Assembly: GCA_963971305.1 (NCBI GenBank)
Contig: OZ020313.1
Coordinates: 54,074,203-54,138,202, forward strand
Reading direction: 5' to 3'
From: Arcuatula senhousia
Lineage: Eukaryota > Mollusca > Bivalvia > Mytilida > Mytilidae
Length of the DNA: 64,000 nt
Part shown: one piece after another, positions 1 through 11,334 of the stretch
Position numbering within the stretch: position 1 is the first letter of the stretch
How the letters are laid out: each line of letters begins with the position of its first letter
The notes under the pieces: generated by a model
Seen by the model: the letters and a program-made list of their open reading frames with translations, nothing else
Database searches by the model: none
What the model was told of the DNA's origin: nothing
Position numbers and translations under genes: made by a program

Positions 1-372
1 TGCAGTTGCATCAGCATCAGTACAGATCAGTTTTCAAAGGATTTCACCTGTATGCTCCTGCAGTCACGGTCTACTGACTTTGAAATTTTACACTGATTTG
101 GCCGAGGTTAACCTTTTTTCTTAAGTCTGTTTAACATGAAGCAGTTATGGTACATCATTGATATTGGGTATGCAATTGCATTAGCACCAGTACAGATCAA
201 TTTCAAAAGTATTTTGTCTGTATGATCCTGCAGTCACAGTCTACTGACTTTGAGATTTTACACTTTTTAACTTTTTACTTATGTCACGAGTGTTTTTTAT
301 AAAGCAGTTATGGTTCACCATTTATATTTGGTATGCAGCTGCTTAAGCATTAGTTAAGATCAGTTTAAGGAG
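1..372. repeat. Tandem array, about 166-bp unit, 2.2 copies, cut by the window edge
   Basis: Three successive starts near 1, 169 and 332 share the pattern TGCAGTTGCATCAGCA, then CAGTACAGATCA, then CCTGCAGTCAC and CTACTGACTTTGA, then AAGCAGTTATGG. Copies are roughly 80 percent alike by eye. The array begins at or before base 1, so its full size is unknown. No coding potential is visible. Confidence 0.75.
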
Positions 373-600
373 GATTATTACTTCATTTTATACTGTGTCC
401 AGTTGCGACAGGCGAGACATGTCTCTGTGTTAACAGTTTATACTATTAAGGTCTATGGAAAACATGTTTATTAATCATGCAAAACTTATGAAATTTTTTT
501 TTTGCCTGAGTTCGTATGCCATAAAGGAGACATGACATACTAAAATAGTTAAAATATTTTGCAAGACGTAAATTTACAAGCCATTTTTCGTTGATTTATA

Positions 601-1435
601 AAACTCGAACGGACTAAAGCTTATAGGTAAAAAAGTATAGAGAAAGAGAAAATCCAAAGCAACCTTTCTTCTTAAGCATCAAAAGCACTACAAAACTCTT
701 AATTGAGTCAAATTTGTGGGACGACTCCTTATAGGAGTTATTTCCCCTTAATCGTCAAAATTGACAATTTTCACAGTTTTGGGACTTTTTCTTGAAAATT
801 GTAAGTGCTAGAGGAAAAGTTAGCATTGCAAAGTTGTTCAGCTTATTGAGATCTACAAAAATGAATTCAGGGTCAAAATTGTCAGATCAACCGTTTAAGA
901 GTTGTCCCCCTTTAAATGATTTTTCTATCAATTTTAACTTATTTTTGAAAATCTTTTTCTCTGAAACCACTGATGGCTATTGCTTTGAAACTTTGTACTC
1001 TTGATCTTTAGGATGTCCTCTACCAAGTTTGAGAAATTTTGTGAACGTCGACTAACCAACATGGCTGCTGTTACTAAAATAGAACAGGGGGGTCAGACCA
1101 TAGTTTTTAGATTATAGCTCAAAAAGTATAAGAGATAGAGAAAATCTGAAGCAACCTTCCTTCTTCAGCATGAAAAGCTCTTCAAAACTCACCTTTGAGT
1201 CAAAGTTGTGGGACGACTCCTTATAGGAGTTATTTCCCCTTAATCGTCAAAATTGACCATTTTCACAGTTTTTGGACTTTACCTTAAAAGCCATAAGAGC
1301 TAGAGGAATAGTTAGCATTGCAAAGTTGTTCAGCTTATTGAGATCTATAAAAATGATTTTGGGGTCAAAATTGTCAGATAATCCTTTTAAGAGTTATTTC
1401 TCTTTAAGTGTTTTCAATCAATTTTAACTTGTTTG
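601..1435. repeat. Duplicated unit of about 490 bp (repeat family C)
   Basis: A block starting near 615 recurs near 1110. Both contain GAAAGAGAAAATC-like and AAAGCAACCTT-like strings, GGGACGACTCCTTATAGGAG, TTATTTCCCCTTAATCGTC and CAGCTTATTGAGATCTA. The short reading frame at 792-1004 lies inside the first copy and is not conserved in the second, so it is not treated as a gene. Related, more diverged sequence is seen in opposite orientation near 28.9 kb and 45.2-45.9 kb. Confidence 0.7.
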
Positions 1436-1744
1436 TTGTAGTTTTTTTCCAAATGGAAAACTTTGTAACTTTGTATTCTTGATCTTAAAAGTGTTTTTTT
1501 CTATCCTAACTAGTTTCTTTAATGTTACTTACCAAGTACATGTAGACCAAGTTGCCTACTTGGTAAGAGGCTTTAGCATATAAGAGATCAGGTGAGCGAT
1601 TCAGGCTCCTGGGAGCCTCTAGTTGTTTTTTTTTTTTTTTCATGTCTCATCCACGAAAGTAGTGGGGCATATAGTGTTTGGGTCTGTTCGTCCATCTATT
1701 CGTCCGTTCATCCGTTTGTCTGACCCTCCCAAATCAGGTGTACC

Positions 1745-2200
1745 TACAAGTTGAATTATTTATGAAAGGATATTCATGAAGTTAGTTTACTAGTACCATG
1801 AAATAAGTTTGGTATCATCATGAAACTTTGTACACATTTACATCAGGATATGACAACATAATTATCATCATAAGATTGTACATGTCTCATCAACTTCATG
1901 GTTGGTTGGTCACTGAAAAAAGGGGGGTTATAGTTAGGGTTACCTAAAGGATGAAGTTACCTGACCATATGAAGGAAGTGTGGCCCCATCATGAAACTTT
2001 ATAGACATATACATCAGGATATGAATAAACACAAATCATCATAAAATTGTACCTATCTCATCAACTTAATGGTTGATTTATCACAGAGAAATGGGGATGT
2101 TTTTCTTAGGTTTACCCATGGATTGAATTTACTTTACCAGGAAGGGAGTATGGTATCATGGAACTGTATAAATCATCTAATCATCATAAGATTATACTAT
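1745..2200 (+). repeat. Internal tandem repeat, period about 165-175 bp
   Basis: The strings CATCATGAAACTTT, ACATCAGGATATGA and CATCATAA..ATTGTAC recur near 1815, 1990 and (degenerate) 2150, each followed by CTCATCAACTT and ATGGTTG. The same block reappears once near 22690-22790. It lies inside the inverted-arm region and shows no long reading frame. Confidence 0.6.
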
Positions 2201-2226
2201 TGGAAGAAGCAAAGGGGTAATCAGTA

Positions 2227-2460
2227 TCATAAAACCGTAAAGACGGAGACAAAACCGGAAGACGAAAAATCAACATAACAAAACAAACCACATATCAACA
2301 TAAAACACACACACACACATAACAACAAAACCGCATTCAGCAACGTGAACTCAGGTCGAAAAGAGAGTGAACTCAGGTGCTCCGGAAGAGTAAGCAGTTC
2401 CTGCTTGCTATAGGTCACCCGTCACGTTGCCAATGATCGATTTAGTGTTGGTCAAATCCG
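2227..2460 (-). repeat. Dispersed repeat family A, copy on minus strand
   Basis: On the minus strand this reads CTATAGCAAGCAGGAACTGC, then ACTCTTCCGGAGCACC, then TGAGTTCAC. The same order follows the end of a reverse-transcriptase reading frame at 45.0 kb and 55.6 kb. Family A is therefore best read as the 3' untranslated end of that retroelement. Other copies lie at 13.3, 19.8, 22.4, 31.3-31.8, 34.3, 42.5, 45.0, 49.2, 55.6 and 56.6 kb. Part of the copy is a short CA-type microsatellite. Confidence 0.75.
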
Positions 2461-3323
2461 GAATCAACTTCTTGGTTTGGTGATAGCGGAGAAAAATAAA
2501 TGTTGCGAGAAGGCGGATTATGTCTATGGACATATTCTAGGTTGCAAAGTGCTGTGAGGCTCGACTGCTCATTTGATATTTTCGCTTCCTTCAAGTTGTT
2601 AATATGCTCAATGACCGCCAATGTTTACAAATCAACAATACTTTAATATGCAAGTCTACGGATACAGCTAATTCGTGGCATCTCTTCTATGTGACCGATT
2701 TTTACATTGTTTTTTTTATGTAATTAAATGCATTACCTAAGCTTTGACATGGGATTTCTTGAAATACACAGATTGACCAGATTTGTAATGAAACTGTGTA
2801 CTCTTATACAATTTACTCTGTGGGATTTTCAGAACTCTATACATACTTCAGAAGTCTCTACTGGTTAGTTAGTATCATGCATGATCAGGTTTACTTTGCG
2901 TTTAGGTTCTCAAAATTTGCAAGTTGGACTTCTAGGAAACTTTGTACTAATCTAAACTACTGGCTTAAAGGGTTAAGCTCATAACATTAGGATATTTTGT
3001 CTATATCACCCATGGCATCATTAAAAGGTGTGATTGTGCGTTGGTTTAGATTGTATTTACATGTAATTAACATTTTTTTTGTTAACTTTGAAAACTGACA
3101 AGTAATACATTATCGCATGAAACCATTTTTTTTCAATAAAAAATGAAAAGCATACCCATTGTTATACATGTATGAAATTGTCCTAAGATTATACCAGGTT
3201 TAATTAAAAAAAACAGAGTACAATGTATGTCCGAAAGACTTAATGCCCTATCCTGCAACATTTTGGACGTACGGACAAACAGACCCGAACACTTTATACC
3301 CCCTACTTTCGTAGATGGGGCAT

Positions 3324-4200
3324 AAAAATCCCCAGACCCTTATTGTTTGCACATCTACGTACACTTACCCGCTAAACGGATAAATGGAAGGAGGTGATGT
3401 GAGGTTGTTCATAATGCGCCATATATGTACGGCTTGTGGTCTCAAATGAGAACCAAATAAAACAATATACATAAGAACCTTTCAAAAGGATTACGGAGAC
3501 AATCTTTTCGGTTGCGTTTTTGTCTGTACAGTTAAACACGCGATGCTTTCCATTAATTTCCAACATTATTTCAAACTTTTGCTCAGAAAATGCATTTTAA
3601 AAAAAGTTAGCAGGGTAAGTGCAAAATTTAAGATGTTGAAAATGGACGAATCATTCTTTAAATGTTGCACTTTTTGATTCCTAGCAGAAACATATCAAAA
3701 ATTCATTTGAAGTTTGAAAATCAAAATTATAAGATGAAGCATACATGTACTGAAAAAAAATGATAAGAAAGCATAGAATCATGCTGCGAGAATTTCACTT
3801 ATCAAAATCGACAAACTGGAACGTATATACGATACTATCAAACGATCGGTGTGCATTTTATGTAGATATCTAGTGCTTTTTTAGACCATCATGTTTCCAA
3901 TGCATTTAATTTATTCTCTCTCACGAACTGAATTGTCCACAGCCTAACATGTGACATAAGGTTCATTGTTTCTACTCCTTTCTTAATCAATTGTTTTTGA
4001 TTTTGAGTCACTTGGGCCATTTTGGGGTCTTAGAACAAAACAATACCTTAAATGTGCCATTTAAATATTTTAAAACATTTAGAAAATCTTTTAGTTTTGT
4101 CTAAACCATTTCAATAACTTTTCAAAATTGTCTTATGATGTGTATAGGCTTAAAGAGTTTAGCTCTATCTCCAATAGCTCTATCTTTGATCCTCAACTGA
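3324..4200. other. Gene-free stretch
   Basis: AT-rich sequence with frequent stops in all frames. I see no exon with a convincing splice pair, no repeat of the named families and no RNA gene. The 64-residue minus-strand frame at 3372-3566 has no recognisable features. Confidence 0.5.
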
Positions 4201-4207
4201 CCCTCCT

Positions 4208-4214
4208 TATAAAT
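4208..4214 (+). promoter_or_regulatory. Candidate TATA box of the secreted-protein gene
   Basis: TATAAAT stands 98 bases before the ATG at 4306. A start of transcription near 4238 would give a 5' leader of about 65 nt without an upstream ATG. The spacing fits a TATA-dependent promoter, but no transcription start can be seen directly. Confidence 0.5.
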
Positions 4215-4305
4215 CGTGTAGGTAAAAGACAAAAGGACCTATATCCAATCAATACTAACTTCGTTTGAAATATTTATCTTCTTTCATTTGCAATCCTCTT
4301 TGAAA

Positions 4306-6082
4306 ATGGCTTACGTTGTAAGGACAGTGCTCCTATGTCTTATTATTGTACATTTTACATTTGTAACAACCCAAGATGAGAATATTTCATCAACTACCAC
4401 TGCTCAGAAAATACCATCAGTGATTGCTCAATATGGAAACAGCCATCTTGCCAGAATCTTCTTCTCTCCCCAATGGAGGGAGCTTTACAACTATTTTGAG
4501 AGACAGTGTACCACTCAGACCCCCAACACGGTTATAAAATGGACAGAGGACTGCGTGTATATTTGTTCTCCAGAAGGTGACCCACTGTTCCTTGACAGAC
4601 GCGATAACGAGTTTTCTGTTGGCATAGGAACAGTCGCCTTACAAAATGGAGCTGGAGAAACTAGACCAGACGGGGATGACAGTCTGTACGTCGGTGACCA
4701 GTGTCCTTCCTCGTTCCAGAAGGAATCTGTTATTGAATTTACCTATGACAACGACAGGGGCGATCACCTTGTATGGATTTGTAACGAAAATTCGACTGTA
4801 AGTACTTGTACATGTATCGGTTTGTATGAACATAATCATCAAATTGTTTTAAAAAGTTCAATCAGCTTAAAATGCTACCTTAACAGATACTTAACTGAGG
4901 TCAAATGTAAAATCTCTAAATTTGCATGCGTTTGTTACTTTCATTTAAAAACTTTTATTCCCTGTTAAAACTGCATGAGTATTTTCTTCTATTTTACAAA
5001 TTTGGCATCTAAGTAATTTTTATCGCCATGAATATGCATTTCAATGTGTTTGGAAAGTCAGACAGACAGAAATTTTATTTTGAGTCGGATATGATAATTT
5101 CAAACATAAGCTCTGTAGAGCTTTTATGCCGACTAAAGATTTTATAAAAGTAACATGGGGTTCGTTCCGAGGAGACATTTGTGTTGTCATGTCGGCAAAC
5201 ATGTGTAGTTTCTTCTCTAATTGTAATGATCAGCATTCATTCATTCATCTTCCAACAGGCTGAAGTATTATCAATCAAGCACAGTCGTTGTCCTAGTGGT
5301 ACGTCATTTCCGGAGGAAGAGGAAGTTCCAACCAATGAGATTCCCGGCGGAGACTGTATGGGACTTGACCTGAATACAACCGTCGTCGATCTTGCCCACA
5401 ATGACTTCACATTTACCTTCCTGTTTGCTGGAGACGACAACCTCTGTACCTTCCGGTACTGTTGTGATGCTGTTATCCGCTCGCTGATTGGTGGTTGTGA
5501 ATTGAAAGACTTTTGTGCTCGGGTAAGGCCTTAAGTTTTTATCTAATATGGTGTTTCTTGTGCTGTCATATAACTGGTTGCTATCCAAATCTGTTCTACA
5601 TAAGTTGGCATGTATCAAAGAATTCGGTTCCGAATAAATACACTACTCTCGTGACATTTTATTGTAAAAAAAATAAACCTTAGATCAAGAACAATTTGTT
5701 CTTAAATTTTGTTTGTTGTCCCCTCAAATGTTACAGCACCATATTTTCGAATAGAATTGTCCTTTTAACATAATGCTGCTTTGCGTTACTTCGGAAACCT
5801 TAAGTGAAGCTTGCCGCCTAAAGATCTTGTTCAACGCACAACGTCTGTTGAAATGCCTGTACCAATATTGCAGTGTTGTTTCTCTAGTTTTCTATTGCAT
5901 TATTTTGTTCCGTTCGGTAATTTTGTTAGTCACCCGACTTTAAACGCTGTTGCTACTTAAAAATATAGTTCCGGTGTGTGTCTTCGTTGTGCTGTTTTTG
6001 GTGTTTCCATGGACAGTTAATTTGTTTAGAATTGTGAATGATTATTCTTTAAGTATTTTTTTTATTACAGGATGTGAACTAA
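4306..6082 (+). CDS. Secreted cysteine-containing protein, 3 exons, 255 residues, function unknown
   Basis: The coding exons are 4306-4797, 5259-5522 and 6071-6082. Donors are GTAAGT and GTAAGG, acceptors CCAACAG and TATTACAG, and both introns are phase 0. The start is the ATG at 4306; the in-frame triplet at 4288 is TTG. Residues 1-23 form a hydrophobic signal peptide ending near VTTQ, followed by an acidic mature chain. Exon 1 carries cysteines in ERQCTTQ, WTEDCVYICSPEG, DQCPSS and VWICNENST. Exon 2 carries SRCPSG, GGDCMG, DNLCTFRYCCD, GGCEL and DFCAR. Two sequons are seen (NST at the exon 1 end, NTT in exon 2). Exon 3 adds only D-V-N and the stop, and an AATAAA follows at 6118. I recognise no family. 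The regular splicing and even cysteine pattern support a real extracellular protein; its role cannot be stated. Confidence 0.85.
5056..5146 (-). mobile_element. LINE 3'-end fragment inside intron 1
   Basis: Read on the minus strand, this resembles the last 80 bases of the broken LINE at 7.3-9.0 kb: a GTCGGCATAAAAGCTC-like start, AGAGCTT, an A/T-rich stretch with AATAAAAT, and a short TCTG/TCAA-like tail. It is a short 3'-only insertion, the usual product of 5'-truncated LINE retrotransposition. Confidence 0.6.
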
Positions 6083-6117
6083 GGCTGGAAGTATGCTGAT
6101 ATAAATTGCACTTGAAA

Positions 6118-6123
6118 AATAAA
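6118..6123 (+). terminator. Polyadenylation signal AATAAA of the secreted-protein gene
   Basis: A canonical AATAAA lies 36 bases after the stop codon, in the same short final exon. It implies a 3' untranslated region of only about 50-60 nt. Confidence 0.6.
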
Positions 6124-6396
6124 TGTTTTGTGTTTTGTATATGGATTTTTATTTGGCTTTGCATAAAAATTTATTTGGTTGACGGTAGCATTATAATATT
6201 GAATAGATGTTTGGTGGTCTGGGGGTTGCAATATAAACATGAAACTAATAAAAGGGAAGACGGGCAACCAATGAAATTCATTGGCAAATAACCGTTTCGG
6301 ACTATAATTGTTAAACAATTCTAAACCAGAAAGTACTTGCACATCTATATACAATCATTAACTTGCTTGGTGTATTACCAATTCCCTGGTTTTATC

Positions 6397-6470
6397 CATA
6401 GGCGGATCCAGGGGGCGGGGGGGGGGGGGGGGGCTGGAGGCCGCCCCCCCCCCTTTTGGCGGAAAAATTT
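6397..6470. repeat. G-run and C-run hairpin in a dispersed repeat
   Basis: GGCGGATCCAGG leads into a run of more than 13 G, followed a few bases later by an 11-C run and GGCGG. The two runs can pair as a hairpin, and the G-run could form a quadruplex. Homopolymers this long are also places where assembly errors gather. Confidence 0.6.
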
Positions 6471-6699
6471 GTTTGCATATATATATTTAATCATTGATGC
6501 GTGACCAAAGCGGGCCTCTCTTAGGCCAGTCAGTGGGCCCACAATTTTATGCATGTTTAAGCATTACCATTTTAAGCATATATACATACAACCAAATTGC
6601 TATTTTAAAATTTATAGTTTACATCTAACTTCGTGTGAGCTGTGTCGCGTATACTTATTCCACATTTTTTGCATATACACTAAAATGTACCACAAAATA

Positions 6700-7225
6700 A
6701 AGGGGTGCGTGAGTGAGCTGGGTGTTTTACGCGCTGCAACACTATATAGGTTATTCAAAGGCAATGGACATGAAGAGGATGATAAAATGAACACGAGATG
6801 ACGATGACGATGAGAAATATTGAAGTTAGTTGGGAAACAAAGGGAACAGCAAATTTTGAAGAACCACAGGAAAAGGCGAGAGGTAGGTTGGGGCGGAAAA
6901 GTTAGCCTATGTGGTGCACTCAGTGGGTGCACTCACTACTTGGCGGTCCGCAAAGGGATCTTTTACGTGCATGAAGCGTGACACTCTCCACACACGTTGG
7001 CTAACTATGGTTTGCGGTCAGGTTTTCCGCATAATAGCCTGACAACCCCGGTATTATTTATGACTGGGCTGCTCCATTCAACCACCTGAAACACACATCC
7101 CAGTCGCTTTATTGGCTAAGCAACCTGACCCAATGTCAGGTTTCTGAGCGCTCTTTAGTAGATTATTACCGACAAGCGTAGCGCTGCTGCGGGACTATTC
7201 GCCTACCGGGCTCCGTACGGGACAC
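6700..7225 (+). repeat. Roughly 500-bp dispersed repeat, copy 1 (complete)
   Basis: The copy starts with GTGAGTGAGCTGGGTGTTTT, passes ACTATATAGGTTATT, a GAT-rich stretch, GGTGCACT, TACTTGGCGGTCC, TTTTACGTGCATGAAGCGTG and ACACTCTCC, and ends CTATTCGCCTACCGGG..CCGTACGGGACA. A second copy starting at 9045 lies in the same orientation on the other side of the LINE. The short frames at 6553-6932 are shadows of this repeat. Confidence 0.75.
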
Positions 7226-7336
7226 AAAGTAATGAAGTTTTATTCATTTATGCATAATAAATACGAAATATAATAACAAAGCCTATAACAATGCTAATAA
7301 ACAAAAGTATAAAATCCACCAATACACAAGAAAAAT

Positions 7337-9016
7337 AATGCTTTGGATAAAAGTAATTATAGACCAGTGAGCATTTTACCATGTATCTCAAAATTTTTTG
7401 AACGTGCAATTTATAACCAATTAACTTCATATTTTGATAACATTTTTCACCCATATCTTTCGGCTTTCCGCTCTGGCTATGGCTGTCAAACAGCTCTTTT
7501 GAAAATTATAGAGGACTGGAAAAAGGCCCTTGATGAAAATAAATTCATTGCAGCTATACTTATGGATCTATCCAAAGCATTCGACTGCCTCCCACATAAC
7601 CTCCTTCTTAATAAATTAAAATCTTATGGTCTATCAGACAATGCTCTTAAACTTCTCCAAGACTACCTTTCTCATAGGAAACAGTGTGTCAAATTGGGAA
7701 ATTCATTTAGTAACTGGGATAAAATCTATAAGGGGGTACCACAAGGATCCATACGTTGGTCCTGTGCTTTTTAATATTTTCTTAAACGATATCTTTTATT
7801 TTATTAAGGACAGTTCACTCTACAACTATGCAGATGACAACACTCTTTTTTATGAGGGATATGATCTTGACAACCTTATTAAAACTTTGGAAAATGATAG
7901 CCTAAAATTAATAGACTGGTTTTCTTTCAACCAAATGAAGGCAAATCCTGATAAGTTCCAGGCTAAAGCAATTGGCAACAAAACAAAAGATAAAAACATA
8001 ACTTTTGATTTAAATAACAACCAAATCAAATGTGAAGATGAAGTAAAGCTTTTAGGAATCACTATTGATTACCAACTTAAATTTAATACTCATGTAGCAA
8101 ACTTGTAAAAAGGCCTCAAGACAACTAAATGTGCTAAAAAGAGTAGGAAAATACCTGAACAGGCTGGGCAGATTAACTATATACCACTCTTTCATCCTAA
8201 TTACTGCCCAGTTACCTGGCACTTTTGCAGTGAGTCAAATTCTAAAAAGGTGGAAAGAATACAAGAAAGGGCGCTAAGATTTATATATGAAGATACAAAT
8301 CGCTCATATGAAGAACTACTAGTGAAATCCAAACTGCCATCTTTAAAAATAAGAAGAATACGAGCTATAGCCACTGAAACTTTTAAAATAATACATAAAG
8401 AAAGCCCAGTATATCTGCATGACCTCATAGAAATTAAACAACATAAATACTCTTTCAGATACCAAAATACAGCTACCCTACCAAGTGTTCGAACAACAAG
8501 GTATGGCATAAATTCATTTAGATATTTTGCTGCTAAAACCTGGAATGATCTGCCTGACCACTATAGGAAAGAAACCTCTTTTTCACAGTTTAAAAACCTA
8601 ATAAATTGCTGGAACGGCAGATCATGCCACTGCTCATCCTGCTCATCATAACTACCTGCTTTTATCAATAGCTGCTGTTCTAAATCTTTTTAACTTTTAT
8701 CATGTTTATTTTAATTTACTTTTGCATGAGTTAGTACAGCTTTTTGCATACTAGATTTTAGAAGCTTGCTTTTGCTTAATGTGCATTGTCTGTCTGCTTG
8801 CATGCAATTTATTATTTGTGTAGTGCTATATATGTGTGATTTTCCAAGCTTATGATTATGTGCTTATGCATGCTTTGTGTTATGAATGTTTTATTGTGTC
8901 TTATGTAATGTGTATGTCTTGTTTATATATATGTAATGTCGGCATAAAAGCTCATTAGAGCTTGTGTTTATACTGTTATGCATAACCGACTTTAAATAAA
9001 GCTTTTTGACTTTGAC
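7337..9016 (+). pseudogene. Broken non-LTR retrotransposon (LINE), reverse transcriptase part and 3' end
   Basis: The first block (7343-7740) shows YRPVSILPCISKFFE, the AILMDLSKAFDCL box that carries the first catalytic Asp, and KGVPQGS. The second (about 7745-8105) shows GPVLFNIFLND, the catalytic YADD and KLLGITID. The third (8110-8650) is the RT C-terminal region with RIQERALRFIY and TWNDLP. These blocks sit in different frames, with a frameshift just after PQGS and another near 8105, so no full protein can be made. The 5' part, including any endonuclease, is missing. The 3' untranslated region runs to AATAAA at 8995 and ends TTTGACTTTGAC. The domain order suggests a Jockey/CR1-like clade. 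Its terminal 80 bases recur in intron 1 of the secreted-protein gene. Confidence 0.88.
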
Positions 9017-9044
9017 GAAAGAGGAATATAAATCTTGAATAACT

Positions 9045-9357
9045 AAGTGTGATTGAATGAGTGAGTGAGTTGGTGTTTTACACCCGTGCAACGCTATATA
9101 GGTTATTTACAGGCGATGAACATGAAGATGATGATAAAATGAACATGAAATGATGATGAAAAATGAAATATGGGGATGGGGTGGGAACGGTAAAGAACCA
9201 CAGGATAAGGGGAGAGGTGGGTTGGGGCGGAAAATTTAGCCAATGCATGTGGTGCACTACTTGGCGGTCCATGAAGGGTTCTTTTACGTGCATGAAGCGT
9301 GACACTCTCCAAACACGTTGGCCCACTATGGCCAGCCGTCAGGGTTTCCGTATTATA
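9045..9357 (+). repeat. Roughly 500-bp dispersed repeat, copy 2, left part
   Basis: This matches 6700-7035 (GAGTGAGTTGGTGTTTTAC, CTATATAGGTTATT, GGTGCACTACTTGGCGGTCC, TTTTACGTGCATGAAGCGTG) and then stops matching at TTTCCGTATTAT. The missing right part resumes at 10321. Confidence 0.75.
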
Positions 9358-10320
9358 TGCGAGCGAAGCGAAGCTCACTATTGTAGAGTCTGCCAAATTG
9401 CACGAGACTCAAAATAAGATGGTTGAAAATACATTCTGTCATCATTTGGAAGGCATCGGACCTTTTCGAAAATACCGGGTCTCGCGTTAGCGAGACCCTT
9501 TATTTTCGCTTATTTATTTACAAACGGTAACAAAACAAAACCTTTTCTTGTGGTTGATGACAATAACTTTCTTCTATAAATAATAACTATCTAACGAACG
9601 AACACTAGTTGTTTTGTTTTTACACAAATATGGCTTTCTCTCGCGAGAATTCGATACTGTAGTGACCTTTTACCCATAGTGCATAGTCATGCGCAGAAAA
9701 ATGGTGGGAAATATCATCACATCGTCCTTAATAAGTTCTGTCAATCAATTTTCGGAACTTTTCATAACACAGATTCATTAAAATAAAGTGATCAGCAACT
9801 GTTTTTCTACATATGTATGATAATTTGGTCCTACCTGATCTGAAAATAAAATCCTAATCCATCCTTATCCTATGTGGTCCCTCAAACTGACAAAGTTAAA
9901 TGATCAGTCGCCAATTTTCACCAGGTTTCTAAATCAATCTTTTGCAGACGGTACTTGGCAATTATAGATACGGGTATACAAAAAAATATAATAAACCTTG
10001 CAGAAGAGCGGTGACATTTTCATGTCTTCATGTTTACAGTCTGCTTGTCGAATGATATGACGTCACTGAAGGATCGATTAAGTTATGGATGATGTTGTCC
10101 CGGCTGCAAACCATATTTTGGCGTTTTTACGGATAATGCATTTTTTTTTCAATTTTTTTTTTATCCAAAAGTGGACCCTCTTAGCTATTAATCCAGCCGA
10201 GGGTATTTTGACATTTTTTCCAGATCCAATTAAGGTTAAACCAAGTATTGGTTGCATCTATTATGTATTATCATATTGATTTTGTATCTTCGCGAGCTTT
10301 TAGGGCAGAGCCATTATCAT
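9358..10320. mobile_element. Roughly 960-bp insertion splitting dispersed-repeat copy 2
   Basis: Copy 1 runs straight through the point where copy 2 is interrupted, so this segment is an insertion or a replaced segment. It starts near GCGAGCGAAGCGAAGCTC and ends near CTTCGCGAGC, so the two ends are weakly inverted. It contains a perfect 9-bp hairpin at 9477-9498 (GGGTCTCGC, loop GTTA, GCGAGACCC). No transposase or other coding sequence is visible. The exact boundaries are uncertain by a few bases. Confidence 0.55.
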
Positions 10321-10495
10321 ACATGTATTAGACCTGACAACCCCCGCGGACGAGGGCCACCCTATTCAGCCACCTAGGGTACACACTTTGTCGCTCTGTG
10401 GGCTGAGCGTTGACCCGACGTCAGAATCGCCTCTTACGACAAGCTAGGCTCTGCTGTGCGCCTATTCGCCACCCGGGTCCCGCACGGGACGGTTG
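10321..10495 (+). repeat. Roughly 500-bp dispersed repeat, copy 2, right part
   Basis: This matches 7040-7215 of copy 1: CCTGACAACCCC, ATTCAGCCACCT, GCTGAGCG, ACGACAAGC, CCTATTCGCC and CGGG..CCGCACGGGAC. The final GGGTCCCGCACGGGACGG is partly self-complementary. Confidence 0.7.
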
Positions 10496-10499
10496 TTGT

Positions 10500-10625
10500 C
10501 AATAATACTGTCGTTTTGTTGTATACATGGTATATGCGTATTTCAAAGAGTAATCTCTTGTCAGAAGAATTCCAAATTGGAAGGCTTAAAACCAAAAGTA
10601 TCGAAAGAAGAGACGTTCTCGTCAC
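10500..10625 (+). repeat. Dispersed repeat family D copy
   Basis: The order ATATGCGTATTTCAAAGAGT, AATCTCTTGTCAGAAG, AATTCCAAATTGGAAG recurs in degenerate form at 13495-13605 and, on the other strand, at 49385-49595. In the last two cases it adjoins family A. Families A and D may therefore be parts of one element. Confidence 0.55.
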
Positions 10626-10639
10626 TCAAATTGTTCGAT

Positions 10640-11334
10640 TAAGGAAGTTGAGTCAATTTTGACGATATGACTCGTTACTACTCTCGGGTTTCCTTAATTG
10701 TTCACAAGTAGTGGATTCAAAATAAAAAGAACAAAGTGGGTATCAATAAAACTGTTTAGAAAAATATATAAATAAATGACAAAAAGACAAAACTAGGCTC
10801 AAAGACAATAAAACTAAAATATACGTTACACGATTCAATCATACAGCAGCCTAGAGCAACCATAAATCGCCTCAATTTTCATAAAGGTAAACACCTTTTC
10901 ATACGACTGTCTGCAAAACAAAATGCGGATTATAGTATGATGCAGTCGTTGTCGTAATTCTGTGTCGCCTTGTGTCGTCCTATGACGTCTGTTAACTTAT
11001 AAGTTCCCACAATAACTTTAGTTCTAGTTATCGAAGCGCTTTGATATTTCACAGTGATTTTCGTTACGTTGAAATGCTGGATACATGTAATTATGCAGCA
11101 GAAATATATGACATAATACATTTTGTGTAACAAGTGTTCCCCTTAAGGTTTTGGAGTTCCCCCTTTTTAGAACACCTCAAGAAGTTACGGGTCTTATGTA
11201 ATACCATGATTGTCGGCGTCGTCGTCAGAATAAATAAGGTCTATTTCAAGTTACTGAATAGTGCCAAATCAGCGTTACTAGAATGGAAAGTGCAGCCAAT
11301 GATGATGGCAATTTACAGATTCGTAGGCGTCCGT
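10640..11334. other. Gene-free stretch
   Basis: No supported exon, RNA gene or named repeat is seen here. The 67-74 residue frames in this interval lack splice context and recognisable motifs. Confidence 0.45.

Larger units (their letters stand above)
1641..3323. mobile_element. Possible 1.7-kb element with inverted terminal arms
   Basis: The left end (CGAAAGTAGTGGGGCAT, then TTTGGGTCTGTTCGTCC) is mirrored at the right end by GGACAAACAGACCCGAAC followed by CCTACTTTCGTAGATGGGGC. The arms are about 70 bp and about 70-75 percent complementary. No transposase is visible inside. It could be one non-autonomous DNA element, or two separate copies of one repeat that happen to face each other. A partial relative lies at 22605-22800. 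Confidence 0.45.

Noticed and set aside
4288..4305. Upstream start of the secreted-protein frame at 4288
   Set aside because: The triplet at 4288 is TTG, and the first ATG in frame is at 4306 directly before the signal peptide.
5181..5258. Start of the exon 2 reading frame at 5181
   Set aside because: The segment before 5259 is intronic: it ends in a pyrimidine-rich CCAACAG acceptor and does not continue the protein.
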